NCBI RefSeq assembly: GCF_001482195.1
Contig: NZ_KQ759763.1
Span: forward strand, 3,350,024 to 3,414,023
Origin: Luteimonas abyssi
GTDB taxonomy: Bacteria > Pseudomonadota > Gammaproteobacteria > Xanthomonadales > Xanthomonadaceae
Direction: 5' to 3'
DNA: 64,000 nt
A program made the translations under genes and the position numbers. Shown here piece after piece: positions 1-7,943 of this stretch; positions within the stretch are counted from its first letter, which is position 1; the number at the start of each line of letters is the position of its first letter. The notes beneath the pieces were generated by a model. The model saw nothing but the letters and a program-made list of their open reading frames with translations, had not been told where the DNA came from and ran no database searches.

Positions 1-2
1 GA

Positions 3-575
3 CCGGTGCAGGTGGAACGCGCGCTGCTGGCCGCGCGCACGCAGGCCGAGCACGCCAGCGCGGTGATCGGCCGGGTGCGCGAATTCGTCCGTGCCCGCGA
101 GCCGCGGCGCGACGCGCAGGACATCGCCGCGATCACCGAGACCGTGGTCGAACTGCTGCGCCTGGAGGCCGAGCGGCAGCAGCTGCGCATCGACATCGCG
201 CTCAATCCCGGGTTGCCCGCCGCCTACGCCGACCGGGTGATGGTCGAGCAGGTGCTGCTGAATCTGGTCAAGAACGCGATCGAGGCGATGCGCGAGGTTC
301 CGGCCGCACAACGGGCGCTGCGCGTCGAGGGTCGGGTGAACCTGGACGGCGAGATCGAGATCCGCGTGCTCGATCGCGGCACCGGGCTGTCGGCGGCGGA
401 AAGCGAGCAGCTGTTCTCGCCGTTCTTCACCACCAAGACCGACGGCCTGGGCATCGGCCTGGCGATCTGCCGGTCGATCATCGAGTACCACGAGGGCCGG
501 CTGTTCTTCGAGCCGCGCGCCGATGGCGGCAGCGCGTTCTGTTTCACCCTGCCGCGTGCGGACGGGAGACCGTGA
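3..575 (+). CDS. Sensor histidine kinase, C-terminal part (5' truncated by window)
   Basis: The reading frame is open to the left edge, so this is the end of a longer gene. What remains is the kinase ATP-binding domain. The N-box reads NLVKNAIEAM, the G1 box DRGTG, the F-box FSPFFTTK and the G2 box GLGIGLAICRSIIE. The first 30 residues look like the second helix of a dimerisation domain, and the phospho-accepting His must lie upstream of the window. The style of these boxes fits PAS-containing FixL/DctB-like kinases. The stop codon precedes the response regulator with no gap, so the two very probably form one operon and a cognate pair. The sensed signal cannot be told from this fragment. Because the next genes encode a type III secretion system, control of that system is a reasonable inference but is not shown. 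Confidence 0.9.
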   Translation, partial: PVQVERALLAARTQAEHASAVIGRVREFVRAREPRRDAQDIAAITETVVELLRLEAERQQLRIDIALNPGLPAAYADRVMVEQVLLNLVKNAIEAMREVPAAQRALRVEGRVNLDGEIEIRVLDRGTGLSAAESEQLFSPFFTTKTDGLGIGLAICRSIIEYHEGRLFFEPRADGGSAFCFTLPRADGRP

Positions 576-577
576 TC

Positions 578-1180
578 ATGGGCCAGACCCGCGTATTCCT
601 CGTCGACGACAACGACCCCTTCCGCGATTCCACCGCCTGGTTGCTGGAGACGGCGGACTTCGACGTCCGCCCCTATCCATCCGCCGCCGCGTTTCTGGCC
701 GACCTGCCCGGACTGCGCCGCGGTGACGGCGACGAATGCCTGGTTTCGGACATCCGCATGCCGCAGATGAGCGGGCTGCAGCTGCAGGAAGCACTGCGCA
801 AGCAGGGCTGCACGCTGCCGCTGGTGTTCGTGACCGCGCATGGCGACGTTCCGCTGGCGGTGGAGGCGATGCGCAAGGGCGCGTCGAATTTCCTCGAGAA
901 ACCCTTCAGCGACGACGCCCTGATCGATGCGATCCGCACCGCCGTGGCCGGCGCGCGCAGCCGCGCGACCGGCGCCGTCGACAGCGACGCGCTGGCCCGG
1001 CTCAGCCCGCGCGAGCGCCAGGTGCTCGACCTGGTCGTCGCCAGCAAGCCGAACAAGATCATCGCCGACATCCTCGGCATCAGCATCAAGACCGTCGAAC
1101 TGCACAGGGCCAACATGATGGGCAAGCTCGGGGTCCGCTCGCTTCCCGAACTGATGAAGGTGGCGCTCGGACATGGCTGA
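578..1180 (+). CDS. FixJ/NarL-type response regulator
   Basis: A 200-residue regulator with an N-terminal receiver domain and a C-terminal LuxR-type helix-turn-helix. The acidic pair is in LVDDND, the phospho-acceptor Asp is in VSDIRMPQ (residue 58) and the conserved Lys is in LEKPF. The DNA-binding part runs from LSPRERQVLDLV to about SLPELMKVAL and contains the usual ELHRANMMGKLG recognition-helix region. A GTG at 572 gives a GTGA overlap with the kinase gene, but GGGAG at 564-568 is better spaced (9 nt) for the ATG at 578, so I use 578. It overlaps sctQ by 8 bp, which ties this two-component system translationally to the type III secretion genes. The family usually activates transcription after phosphorylation by its partner kinase. 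Confidence 0.93.
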   Translation: MGQTRVFLVDDNDPFRDSTAWLLETADFDVRPYPSAAAFLADLPGLRRGDGDECLVSDIRMPQMSGLQLQEALRKQGCTLPLVFVTAHGDVPLAVEAMRKGASNFLEKPFSDDALIDAIRTAVAGARSRATGAVDSDALARLSPRERQVLDLVVASKPNKIIADILGISIKTVELHRANMMGKLGVRSLPELMKVALGHG

Positions 1181-2258
1181 CGCGCAACACATCCCCACGA
1201 CGGCGAAGGCGGTCTCCGTCCGCAGCCGCCTGCCGGTCCTCGCATCGACGCACGTGCAGGCGCTGCGCGACTTCTTCCAGCGGCCACAGCACTGGCTGCT
1301 GCAGGACAACGGCCTGCTGCGGTTCGCACCCGGCGCGCCGGCGCGCGATACCGAGGTCTTCGAGCTCGACGCCGAGGGCCAGCGCATCGGCCTGCGGCTG
1401 CAGGCCCCGCCGGCCCGGGACGATCTGCCGCACTGGAGCGATTTCAGCGGACGTGCGCGCGTGCTGGCCTGGAGCCTCGCCCACGAGCGCTGGCTGGTGC
1501 GGCTGAGCGAGGCCTTCGGCGTCGCGCTGACACCGCTGGTCGGCGCCGAGCCCGATGCCACCGACGCGCATCCGGTCTGGCTGGATTTCCTGGTCGAGGA
1601 CGACGATCCGGACGCGAAGACGCCCGGCGCGGCGCTGCTGCAGGGCAGCCTGCGGATTCCGGCCACCTGGCTGGGCCGCCTGCTCGCGCAGGCCGCGCCG
1701 CCCTACGCCGACGAACCGCCGCATCCGCTCGGACGCTGGCGCGACCTGCCGGTCGGCGTGCGCCTGCTGATGGAGGTCCCGCCCCTTCCTGCCGCGGATT
1801 GGGCGCGACTGCGTCCCGGCGACGTCATCATCCTCGGCGCCCGCAGCGCGCCGCCGGCGGCGCGGGCCTGCGCCGCCGGCAACGCATGGCCGCTGGTCGC
1901 GACCGCCGAGGGCTGGCGCATCGACGGCGATCCCACACCCCATTCCTACCGACGCACCCTCGAGGAGAGCGCACCGATGACCGAACAGGACACCCCGCCC
2001 GCCACCGAAGCGTCGAGCGGCACCGAGGATGCGGATGCCGGCGCACGCGCGTTGCCGGTTCGCCTGAGCTTCGAGCTGGGCGCACTCGAATTGCGCGTGG
2101 GCGACATCGCCGACCTGCAGCCCGGCTACGTGTTCGGCCTGCCGGCGCGCCTGGAAGGCGCGAACGTCACCCTGCGCGCCAACGGCGAGGCCGTCGGTCA
2201 AGGCGAGTTGGTGGCCGTCGGCGACACCCTCGGCGTACGCCTGCTCGGCTGGACCTGA
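1173..2258 (+). CDS. sctQ: Type III secretion cytoplasmic sorting-platform protein SctQ
   Basis: A 361-residue protein whose last 85 residues form a SpoA (FliM/FliN-like) surface-presentation domain, from about ALPVRLSFELGALELRVG to the C-terminus. The N-terminal two thirds are variable, as in YscQ/HrcQ proteins, and its 361 residues fit the family's usual size. SctQ builds the cytoplasmic C-ring or pods that receive substrate-chaperone complexes for the injectisome. The next gene starts 15 nt downstream and encodes SctR, the classical Q-R-S-T order. Residue 269 is a Met preceded by a strong ribosome-binding site, so a separate C-terminal SpoA product is likely (see the site entry). The lack of FliM-type CheY-binding motifs and the absence of flagellar neighbours argue against a flagellar role. 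Confidence 0.85.
   Translation: MADAQHIPTTAKAVSVRSRLPVLASTHVQALRDFFQRPQHWLLQDNGLLRFAPGAPARDTEVFELDAEGQRIGLRLQAPPARDDLPHWSDFSGRARVLAWSLAHERWLVRLSEAFGVALTPLVGAEPDATDAHPVWLDFLVEDDDPDAKTPGAALLQGSLRIPATWLGRLLAQAAPPYADEPPHPLGRWRDLPVGVRLLMEVPPLPAADWARLRPGDVIILGARSAPPAARACAAGNAWPLVATAEGWRIDGDPTPHSYRRTLEESAPMTEQDTPPATEASSGTEDADAGARALPVRLSFELGALELRVGDIADLQPGYVFGLPARLEGANVTLRANGEAVGQGELVAVGDTLGVRLLGWT
1962..1979 (+). promoter_or_regulatory. Internal ribosome-binding site and ATG inside sctQ
   Basis: GAGGAG at 1962-1967 stands 9 nt before an in-frame ATG at 1977. Translation from here would give a 93-residue protein made only of the SpoA domain and a short acidic lead-in. Separate C-terminal products from internal starts are known for YscQ and SpaO, where they bind the full-length protein. 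The site is seen in the sequence; its use is inferred. Confidence 0.6.
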
Positions 2259-2273
2259 TCCGGACGCCGCCCG

Positions 2274-3263
2274 ATGGATTTCAACAACTATTCGCCCGCG
2301 CTGGTCCTGCTGATCGTCGTCTCGCTGGCGCTGGCGCCGTTCGTGGCGGTGATGGTGACCTCGTTCACCAAGATCGTCGTGGTGCTGAGCCTTCTGCGCA
2401 ACGCGTTGGGCCTGCAGCAGGTGCCGCCCAACGTGGTGATCAACGGACTCGCGATCGTACTGTCGATCTACGTGATGTATCCCGTGATCCTGGACACCAA
2501 CGCCGCGATCAGCGCGCGCCTCGCCGGCGATCCGCTGCCGGCGTCGGTGCAGGCGCAGGTGGATGCGCGCGAGGCGGCCGAACGCGCCCGGCGCGAAGCG
2601 CGTGCCGGACAGGCAGCAGCGCCGCAGCCGGGCACCGCGCCCGCTGCGCCCGCCGATGCCGGCAGCCCTGCCAGCCCCGCCGCGGCCGATGCCCTGCAGG
2701 CCGAAGCGCAGGCCGTGCCGCCGGCGCGAGGGGCGCAGTTCCAGGGCGTGACCGGCGACGTGGTCGGTGCCGACAACCAGGATCTGCCGCCCGGCGTACC
2801 CGGCGGCGGTGCGTGGGTCGGCGCGTCGCCACCGGCCGCGCCCGCGCCGCTGGTTCCCGAGGGCAGCGATCTGTCGCGGATCCTGACCATGGTCGAGGCC
2901 GGCAAGGAGCCGTTGCGCACGTTCCTGATCCGTCACTCCAACGATGCCGAACGTGCGTTCTTCCTGCGCAGCGCGCAGCGTCTGCTGCCGCCTGAGCGAC
3001 GCGACGACGTCAACGTGGACCACTTCCTGGTGGTGATCCCGGCCTTCACCGTCAGCGAGCTGACCGCCGCGTTCCAGATCGGCTTCCTGATCTTCCTGCC
3101 GTTCCTGATCATCGACCTGGTGGTCGCCAACATCCTGCTGGCGCTGGGCATGATGATGATGTCGCCGACGACGGTGTCGCTGCCGTTCAAACTGTTGCTG
3201 TTCGTGCTGGTGGACGGCTGGGCCAAGCTGGTGCACGGCCTGGTCCTGACCTACGCCGGATGA
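2274..3263 (+). CDS. sctR: Type III secretion export-gate protein SctR with long Ala/Pro insertion
   Basis: A member of the FliP/SctR family, one of the inner-membrane export-gate proteins (R-S-T) through which substrates enter the needle complex. The conserved segments are present: an N-terminal hydrophobic helix, [31 protein letters not shown], and the C-terminal [19 protein letters not shown]. At 329 residues it is over 100 longer than usual SctR proteins (about 215). The extra length is a low-complexity stretch rich in Ala, Pro and Gly at about residues 85-200, between the first hydrophobic segments and the conserved PLRTFLIRH region, which should face the periplasm. The reading frame is intact across it. 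The gene sits in sctQRST with a 13-nt gap to sctS. Confidence 0.9.
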   Translation: MDFNNYSPALVLLIVVSLALAPFVAVMVTSFTKIVVVLSLLRNALGLQQVPPNVVINGLAIVLSIYVMYPVILDTNAAISARLAGDPLPASVQAQVDAREAAERARREARAGQAAAPQPGTAPAAPADAGSPASPAAADALQAEAQAVPPARGAQFQGVTGDVVGADNQDLPPGVPGGGAWVGASPPAAPAPLVPEGSDLSRILTMVEAGKEPLRTFLIRHSNDAERAFFLRSAQRLLPPERRDDVNVDHFLVVIPAFTVSELTAAFQIGFLIFLPFLIIDLVVANILLALGMMMMSPTTVSLPFKLLLFVLVDGWAKLVHGLVLTYAG

Positions 3264-3276
3264 GGAGGCGCACGCG

Positions 3277-3549
3277 ATGAACAGCGAGGTGCTCGAACTC
3301 ACCCGGCAGGCCCTGGTGCTGGTGCTGATGCTGTCCGGCCCGCCGATCGCGGCGGCGGCGCTGGTCGGACTGGTGGTGGCGTTCCTGCAGGCCGCGACGC
3401 AGCTGCAGGAGCAGACCTTCGCCTATGCGCTGAAGTTCGTGGCGATCGTACTGGCGCTGTTCGTGACCGGGGCGGTCATCGGCGGCACGCTGTACAACTA
3501 CACCGATTACATCTTCGCCAACTTCCCCGGCCTGGCGAGGCGCGGCTGA
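3277..3549 (+). CDS. sctS: Type III secretion export-gate protein SctS
   Basis: A 90-residue protein with two long hydrophobic helices, matching the FliQ/SctS family in size. The start is like other members, with LTRQALVLVLMLSGPP followed by AFLQAATQLQEQT, the conserved loop between the helices. It forms part of the helical R5S4T1 export gate. Its stop codon overlaps the start of sctT in TGATG, so the two are translationally coupled. Confidence 0.93.
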   Translation: MNSEVLELTRQALVLVLMLSGPPIAAAALVGLVVAFLQAATQLQEQTFAYALKFVAIVLALFVTGAVIGGTLYNYTDYIFANFPGLARRG

Positions 3550-4334
3550 TGCCGTTCGCGACGATGGGCGACGCGATGCTGGCGCTGGGGCTGACCCTGC
3601 CGCGGATCATCGGCGCATTCGTGATGCTGCCGCTGATCACCGCGTCGAACATGCCGGCGATGGTGCGCAACAGCTTCCTGGTCAGCCTGGCGATCGTGGC
3701 GCTGCCGGTGGCGATGACCGCGTCGTCGACCGGGGCGATGGCGACGCTGCAGTGGCCGATGATGGTGCTCAAGGAGCTGTTCGTCGGCATCGCCATCGGG
3801 TTCTGCTTCGGCATCGTGTTCTGGGCGATCTCGGCCGCCGGCAGCGTGATCGACAGCCAGGTCGGCATGTCGATGGCGCAGATCTTCGATCCGATCCAGG
3901 GCCACCAGACGACACTGCACGGCGAGTTCCTGTCGGAATTCGCCGCTTGGGTGTTCATGGCCAGCGGGGCGTTCATCATCTTCCTCGACCTGCTGATGTC
4001 GAGCTACGCGATCTGGCCGCCGACGTCGTTCTTTCCGGATCTGGCGATGTCCGGGGTGAACCTGTTCGTCGGACACTTCAGTTTCTTCATGACCACGGTG
4101 CTGGTGCTGGCCGCGCCGGCGATCGTGATCCTGCTGGTGATCGACATGTCGTTCGGCCTGGTCAACCGCTACGCGCCGCAGCTCAACGTGTTCGCGCTGA
4201 CGCTGCCGATCAAGGCGTGGCTGGCGACGGGCATCATCCTGATGATGCTCGGGGTGTTCATCGAAGTGCTGGTCGGCCGGCTGGGCGACAGCCGCGCGCT
4301 GGTGGAAACGTTGAACCGGATCTTCGTGCGCTGA
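3549..4334 (+). CDS. sctT: Type III secretion export-gate protein SctT
   Basis: A 261-residue polytopic membrane protein of the FliR/SctT family. Diagnostic segments include LKELFVGIAIGFCFG, AAGSVIDSQVGMSMAQIFDP and the late IDMSFGLVNRYAPQLNVF. It is the single-copy subunit of the export gate and contacts SctU. It starts inside the sctS stop codon. The gene that normally follows, sctU, is on the opposite strand, so the plus-strand operon ends here. The 146 nt between the two stop codons hold no hairpin I can support. Confidence 0.93.
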   Translation: MPFATMGDAMLALGLTLPRIIGAFVMLPLITASNMPAMVRNSFLVSLAIVALPVAMTASSTGAMATLQWPMMVLKELFVGIAIGFCFGIVFWAISAAGSVIDSQVGMSMAQIFDPIQGHQTTLHGEFLSEFAAWVFMASGAFIIFLDLLMSSYAIWPPTSFFPDLAMSGVNLFVGHFSFFMTTVLVLAAPAIVILLVIDMSFGLVNRYAPQLNVFALTLPIKAWLATGIILMMLGVFIEVLVGRLGDSRALVETLNRIFVR

Positions 4335-4480
4335 CGTTTCCTGCGGCACTCGCCCTGCCGATTCGGGCTGGCCGGGAAGCCATGGGTGAGACCCCGTTGC
4401 CGGCGCCACGGACGCGTCTTCATCCAGCGCACTTTCAGGCAGTAGCACCGCGCCAACGAACCGGCGACGCGTCGCACGCG

Positions 4481-5554
4481 CTACCCGCCCCCGTGCTCCT
4501 GCCTGACCGTCTCGGCCCAGTGCAACACCTCGGCCACGGCGTTGAAGAATTCGCCGTCGATGTAGTCGTCCAGCGCCGTCTTCTCGTTGAGGCCGCGCGC
4601 CAGCGGGATGTTCTGCAGGATCGGCACGCCGGCCTCTTCGGCCGCGCGCTTGATCTCTTCGGCGAACGCGCCCTCGCCCTTGGCGACGACGACCGGGAGA
4701 TCGGTCACCCCGTGCTCGTACTGCAGCGCGATCGCGATGTGGGTGGGGTTGGTCACGACGACATTCGAATTCCGGACGGCGCCCAGCATGTTCTGCTGCG
4801 CCCACTCCTGATGCAACTGCTTGCGCCGCTGCTTCACGTACGGATCGCCTTCGTTCTCCTTGACCTCCTGCTTGATGTCGCGCCGGCTCATCCTGAGCTT
4901 CTTCGTGTAGGAGAATTTCTGGTACCACACGTCCAGCGCCGACACGAAGAAGAACACCGCGATCGTCCAGATCACGATCCACTTGATCGCGTGCCAGATC
5001 GCCGCGCCGATCGCCTGCGGCGGACTGTAGGGCAGCCGCAGCAGCTCCGGCAGCATTCTGCTGAGCACCACGTACCCGATGCCGATCAACGCCGCGCTCT
5101 TGAGGATCGACTTGATCAGTTCGACCAGATTGTCCATCGAGAACATCTTCTTGATGCCCTCGACCGGATTCATCTTCTCCATCTTGGGGACCAGCTTCTT
5201 CATCGACGCCACCGGTCCCGCCTGCAGGAATTCGATCAGCACGCCCAGGCTCACCGCCATCGCCAGCAGCGGCAGCATGATCCACAGCAGCGTGTCGAGC
5301 GCCAGCATGCCCATCCGCGGCAGATTCTCGAAGAACGGCAGCCCCACCGCCTGCAGGCTCTGATCGAACAGCATGAACACCCGGCCGCCGATGTAGTTCA
5401 GCAGCATCCAGGCCGCACACAGCCAGCCCAGGACCAGCACCGTCGACGTGAGCTCCTTGCTCTTGGCGACGTTGCCTTCCTTGCGGGCATCGCGCAGCTT
5501 CTTCGGGGTCGGTTTTTCGGTCTTGTCGGCGCCTTCGTCCTTGCCTCCGGACAT
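4481..5554 (-). CDS. sctU: Type III secretion autoprotease/substrate-specificity switch SctU
   Basis: A 357-residue FlhB/SctU family protein. The N-terminus is charged (KTEKPTPKKLRDARKEG), four hydrophobic segments follow, and the cytoplasmic domain carries the self-cleavage motif NPTH (Asn269-Pro270). Cleavage between N and P switches export from early to late substrates in known systems. The start is supported by GGGAG placed 7 nt before the ATG. The gene faces sctQRST convergently instead of following sctT. Beyond it lie genes that I cannot link to secretion, so the other structural genes are presumably left of the window. Confidence 0.93.
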   Translation of the reverse strand: MSGGKDEGADKTEKPTPKKLRDARKEGNVAKSKELTSTVLVLGWLCAAWMLLNYIGGRVFMLFDQSLQAVGLPFFENLPRMGMLALDTLLWIMLPLLAMAVSLGVLIEFLQAGPVASMKKLVPKMEKMNPVEGIKKMFSMDNLVELIKSILKSAALIGIGYVVLSRMLPELLRLPYSPPQAIGAAIWHAIKWIVIWTIAVFFFVSALDVWYQKFSYTKKLRMSRRDIKQEVKENEGDPYVKQRRKQLHQEWAQQNMLGAVRNSNVVVTNPTHIAIALQYEHGVTDLPVVVAKGEGAFAEEIKRAAEEAGVPILQNIPLARGLNEKTALDDYIDGEFFNAVAEVLHWAETVRQEHGGG

Positions 5555-5764
5555 CGCCAGTCTCCCTGCGCGCGAACCGTCGGCAGGCTAGCACGCCGCC
5601 CGCTGTCGCCCGCGGCAACGCCCGCGGCCTGAACGCGCGCATGCCGATGGGCCCGACCTAGGGTCCACCCGGGGTGACAGCCCCGCGACCGCCTCGTTAC
5701 ATTTTCCTCCACGCGCCCGGCCCCGGTGCCGCGGCCACGTCCGTCCAGAGGTCCCCTTACGCAC

Positions 5765-6082
5765 ATGAGCACCATCGGCCCCGATTCGCACCTGAACCTG
5801 ACCGGCCTCGATCGGCTGAGCGGGCAGGTCGCGCTCGACGAGCTGCGTCAGCAGCCGTCCGGCGATCGGGTCGATGCGCGCGACGCGATCGGGGCCGAAG
5901 CGCCCGGCGCGCCCGCCGTCGATGCCGGTGAACACGTGCTCGCCGCGACCGCCTGGGGCGACGTCGCCCCCGGCGAACGCCTGCTGTCCGGCGATCTGGC
6001 GTTCGAGCACGCATTGGCGGGGCAGGATCTCGCCACGGCCGCCGACAGCGCCACCGACGCGATCCTCGACGCCCTGGGCTGA
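5765..6082 (+). CDS. Small acidic hypothetical protein next to sctU
   Basis: A 105-residue protein from the ATG at 5765; an upstream in-frame ATG at 5726 would add 13 residues rich in Pro and Arg. It is strongly acidic, with many Asp, Ala and Gly, has no Cys and has no signal peptide or membrane segment. The C-terminal 30 residues (LAFEHALAGQDLATAADSA) could form an amphipathic helix. It is divergent from sctU across 210 nt. I do not recognise the family. Size and helical C-terminus would be compatible with a small type III substrate or inner-rod protein, but no signature supports that. Confidence 0.5.
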   Translation: MSTIGPDSHLNLTGLDRLSGQVALDELRQQPSGDRVDARDAIGAEAPGAPAVDAGEHVLAATAWGDVAPGERLLSGDLAFEHALAGQDLATAADSATDAILDALG

Positions 6083-6156
6083 TCCCGGTAGCGCGCGACC
6101 GGCCCGGCATCGCATCCGGGTGTAGGCTTGGCCCGACCGCCCTGCGCTTCGCCCCC

Positions 6157-6843
6157 ATGCCGGATCCCGCCGCACCGCCATCCCCGCTCGCCCTGCGCGC
6201 CGCCGCCGACCGCCTGGTCTCCGCGCTGGCCGCGCACGACGACGCCGAGTACCGCCTGGCCGTACTCAAGCGCCTGGCGCGCCGGCTGGGGGAAGAACAC
6301 TATCCGGTGTTTCTGCGCCTGCTCGGCGTGGTGGCCGAGAGCGACGACGCCCGCGCCAAGGCCCTGCTCGCCGAAACCTTCGCCATCGCATTGCGGCGGA
6401 TGGACCTGCCCGGCGGCGCGCTGAGCTCCTGGGGCGCCACCCGTCTGCCCGACAACGTCGCCCCGTTCGCCGCCAGCGCCCTGGGTGGCCAGTTCTTCGG
6501 TGCCACGCCGCGGCGCCTGCTCGGCCCCGTGGAGTACCTCACCGTCTGGCATATGCAGCGCACCCAGCGCACCGCGCTCGGCGCGCAGGCCTACCGCGAC
6601 GCGCTGGCCGGACTGATCGACCTGCTCAATCACAGCGACGATGCCCGCGCGCTGTACCCGCAGAAGCTCGCCGCCGATGCGGAGAACGAACTCGAGGGCG
6701 CCTACACCCGGGCCACGCGCGAACGGCTCGCCGCGGTCGCCACCGCCTGGAAGGCCGGCGAGCCGCCCCTCACGGTGGCGCAGGCGGCGCTGGATGCCGT
6801 GCCCGAACAGCTGCCCGGCCACTGGGTGGTCCGCGACCTCTGA
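6157..6843 (+). CDS. Hypothetical alpha-helical protein
   Basis: A 228-residue soluble protein with no signal peptide and no hydrophobic segment. It is largely predicted helix, rich in Ala, Leu and Arg, with a glycine-bearing central stretch around residues 85-115 (DLPGGALSSWGATRLPDN, then GGQFFGATPRR). It begins 74 nt after the small acidic gene on the same strand. I do not recognise a domain or catalytic motif. Coding potential is supported by the intact frame and by residue usage like that of its neighbours. A role linked to the adjacent secretion genes is possible but unsupported. Confidence 0.6.
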   Translation: MPDPAAPPSPLALRAAADRLVSALAAHDDAEYRLAVLKRLARRLGEEHYPVFLRLLGVVAESDDARAKALLAETFAIALRRMDLPGGALSSWGATRLPDNVAPFAASALGGQFFGATPRRLLGPVEYLTVWHMQRTQRTALGAQAYRDALAGLIDLLNHSDDARALYPQKLAADAENELEGAYTRATRERLAAVATAWKAGEPPLTVAQAALDAVPEQLPGHWVVRDL

Positions 6844-6998
6844 GCGCCTGCCCGCGCACGGACGCTTCGGGGGAATCGCGCACACCGATACGCGACCGCC
6901 GTCACGCGGTCGCCGCCGCCACTTGCCGTCGGATGGTGCCGGCCGCCACCATGCCCCCACCGGCGTTGCCGGATGCGACTGCGAAAGGGGGTTCGACG

Positions 6999-7880
6999 AT
7001 GCGCATGCGTGCGCTGCTGCTGGCGATCGTGATCGGCGCCGCGGCACTGGCCGGCTGCGGCCGCGACACTGACGGTGAGGCGCCGGCATCCGCCGACGCC
7101 GGGGGCCGCCCGATCGATGCGGTGCTGGTGCCCACGCGCCACCTGCAGGCCGGCGACCTGGAGGCGCTGGCCCGCGACAGCGTACCGCCCGCCCTGCATA
7201 CCCGCCTGGACACCGCGTGGCGGGAGGGCCGCAGTCGCTGGCCGTTGGAAGAACTGCCGCTGCAGGAGCAATTGCCGCGGTTGATCGCCGCGCTGTCCGC
7301 CCCGGACGCCGAGCGCACCCTGATGACCGGCTTCGAACGTCAGTTCTCGGGTGCCGAAGGCGAGCTGCGGCGCGCCATCGAGACCCTGGGCGCGTTCGGC
7401 GTGCAGTACATCCAGGGCGACCCCGATCTCGACGAGAGCGAACGCGAACGACAGATCCAGCTGCTGGTCGCGGTGTCGCGCTGGGCGGCCGACGCCCCGC
7501 TGGCCGACCCGGCACGTGCGCGCAGGGCGCTGGCGCAGCTGTGCGAGGCCGCACGGGAGACCGGCCTGGACTCGGACGCCGCGTTCCAGGCCGCTGGCAT
7601 GGCGGAGAGCCTGCGCCGGATGTCGGCGTTCCTGGCCGTCGCCAAGTCCGTCCTGGCCGACTACGGGCTCGACCTCGACGCGAGCCTGGCCGGCATTGAG
7701 GTGCGGCTGGAACGGCAGACCGGCGACCGGGCCGAACTGCGCATGCGCTATCCCGTGGGGAACGGCGAGGTGGACGCCCGCCTGGGCGTGGAGCGTCGCG
7801 ACCGTCGCTGGTACCGCAGCGACTGGCTGCGCCACGCCGAAGCCGCCGCATCGCGGCCAGCCGCCCCCGATGCGGACTGA
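6999..7880 (+). CDS. Predicted lipoprotein of unknown function
   Basis: A 293-residue protein with an N-terminal hydrophobic stretch ending in the lipobox LAGC, so it should be lipidated and anchored in the periplasm or outer membrane. The ATG at 6999 is preceded by AAAGGGGG at good spacing, whereas the longer frame from 6933 has no such site. The mature part is mostly helical. Its last 70 residues (EVRLERQTGDRAELRMRY onward) look like a small beta-rich domain of the kind used to hold accumulated phosphate or lipoprotein partners, but I cannot name a family. It stands 63 nt before plsB in the same direction. Confidence 0.75.
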   Translation: MRMRALLLAIVIGAAALAGCGRDTDGEAPASADAGGRPIDAVLVPTRHLQAGDLEALARDSVPPALHTRLDTAWREGRSRWPLEELPLQEQLPRLIAALSAPDAERTLMTGFERQFSGAEGELRRAIETLGAFGVQYIQGDPDLDESERERQIQLLVAVSRWAADAPLADPARARRALAQLCEAARETGLDSDAAFQAAGMAESLRRMSAFLAVAKSVLADYGLDLDASLAGIEVRLERQTGDRAELRMRYPVGNGEVDARLGVERRDRRWYRSDWLRHAEAAASRPAAPDAD

Positions 7881-7943
7881 GACCGCGCGGTCCGCATCGC
7901 CCGCACGACCGGCCCGGCGGCCGGCTGGGCGATAATCCCCGTC

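Noticed and set aside
2274..5554. Flagellar export apparatus (FliPQR-FlhB) instead of an injectisome
   Set aside because: SctR lacks the FliP signal peptide, sctQ is YscQ-like, and no flagellar gene is nearby. The Q-R-S-T order and sequences fit non-flagellar type III secretion.
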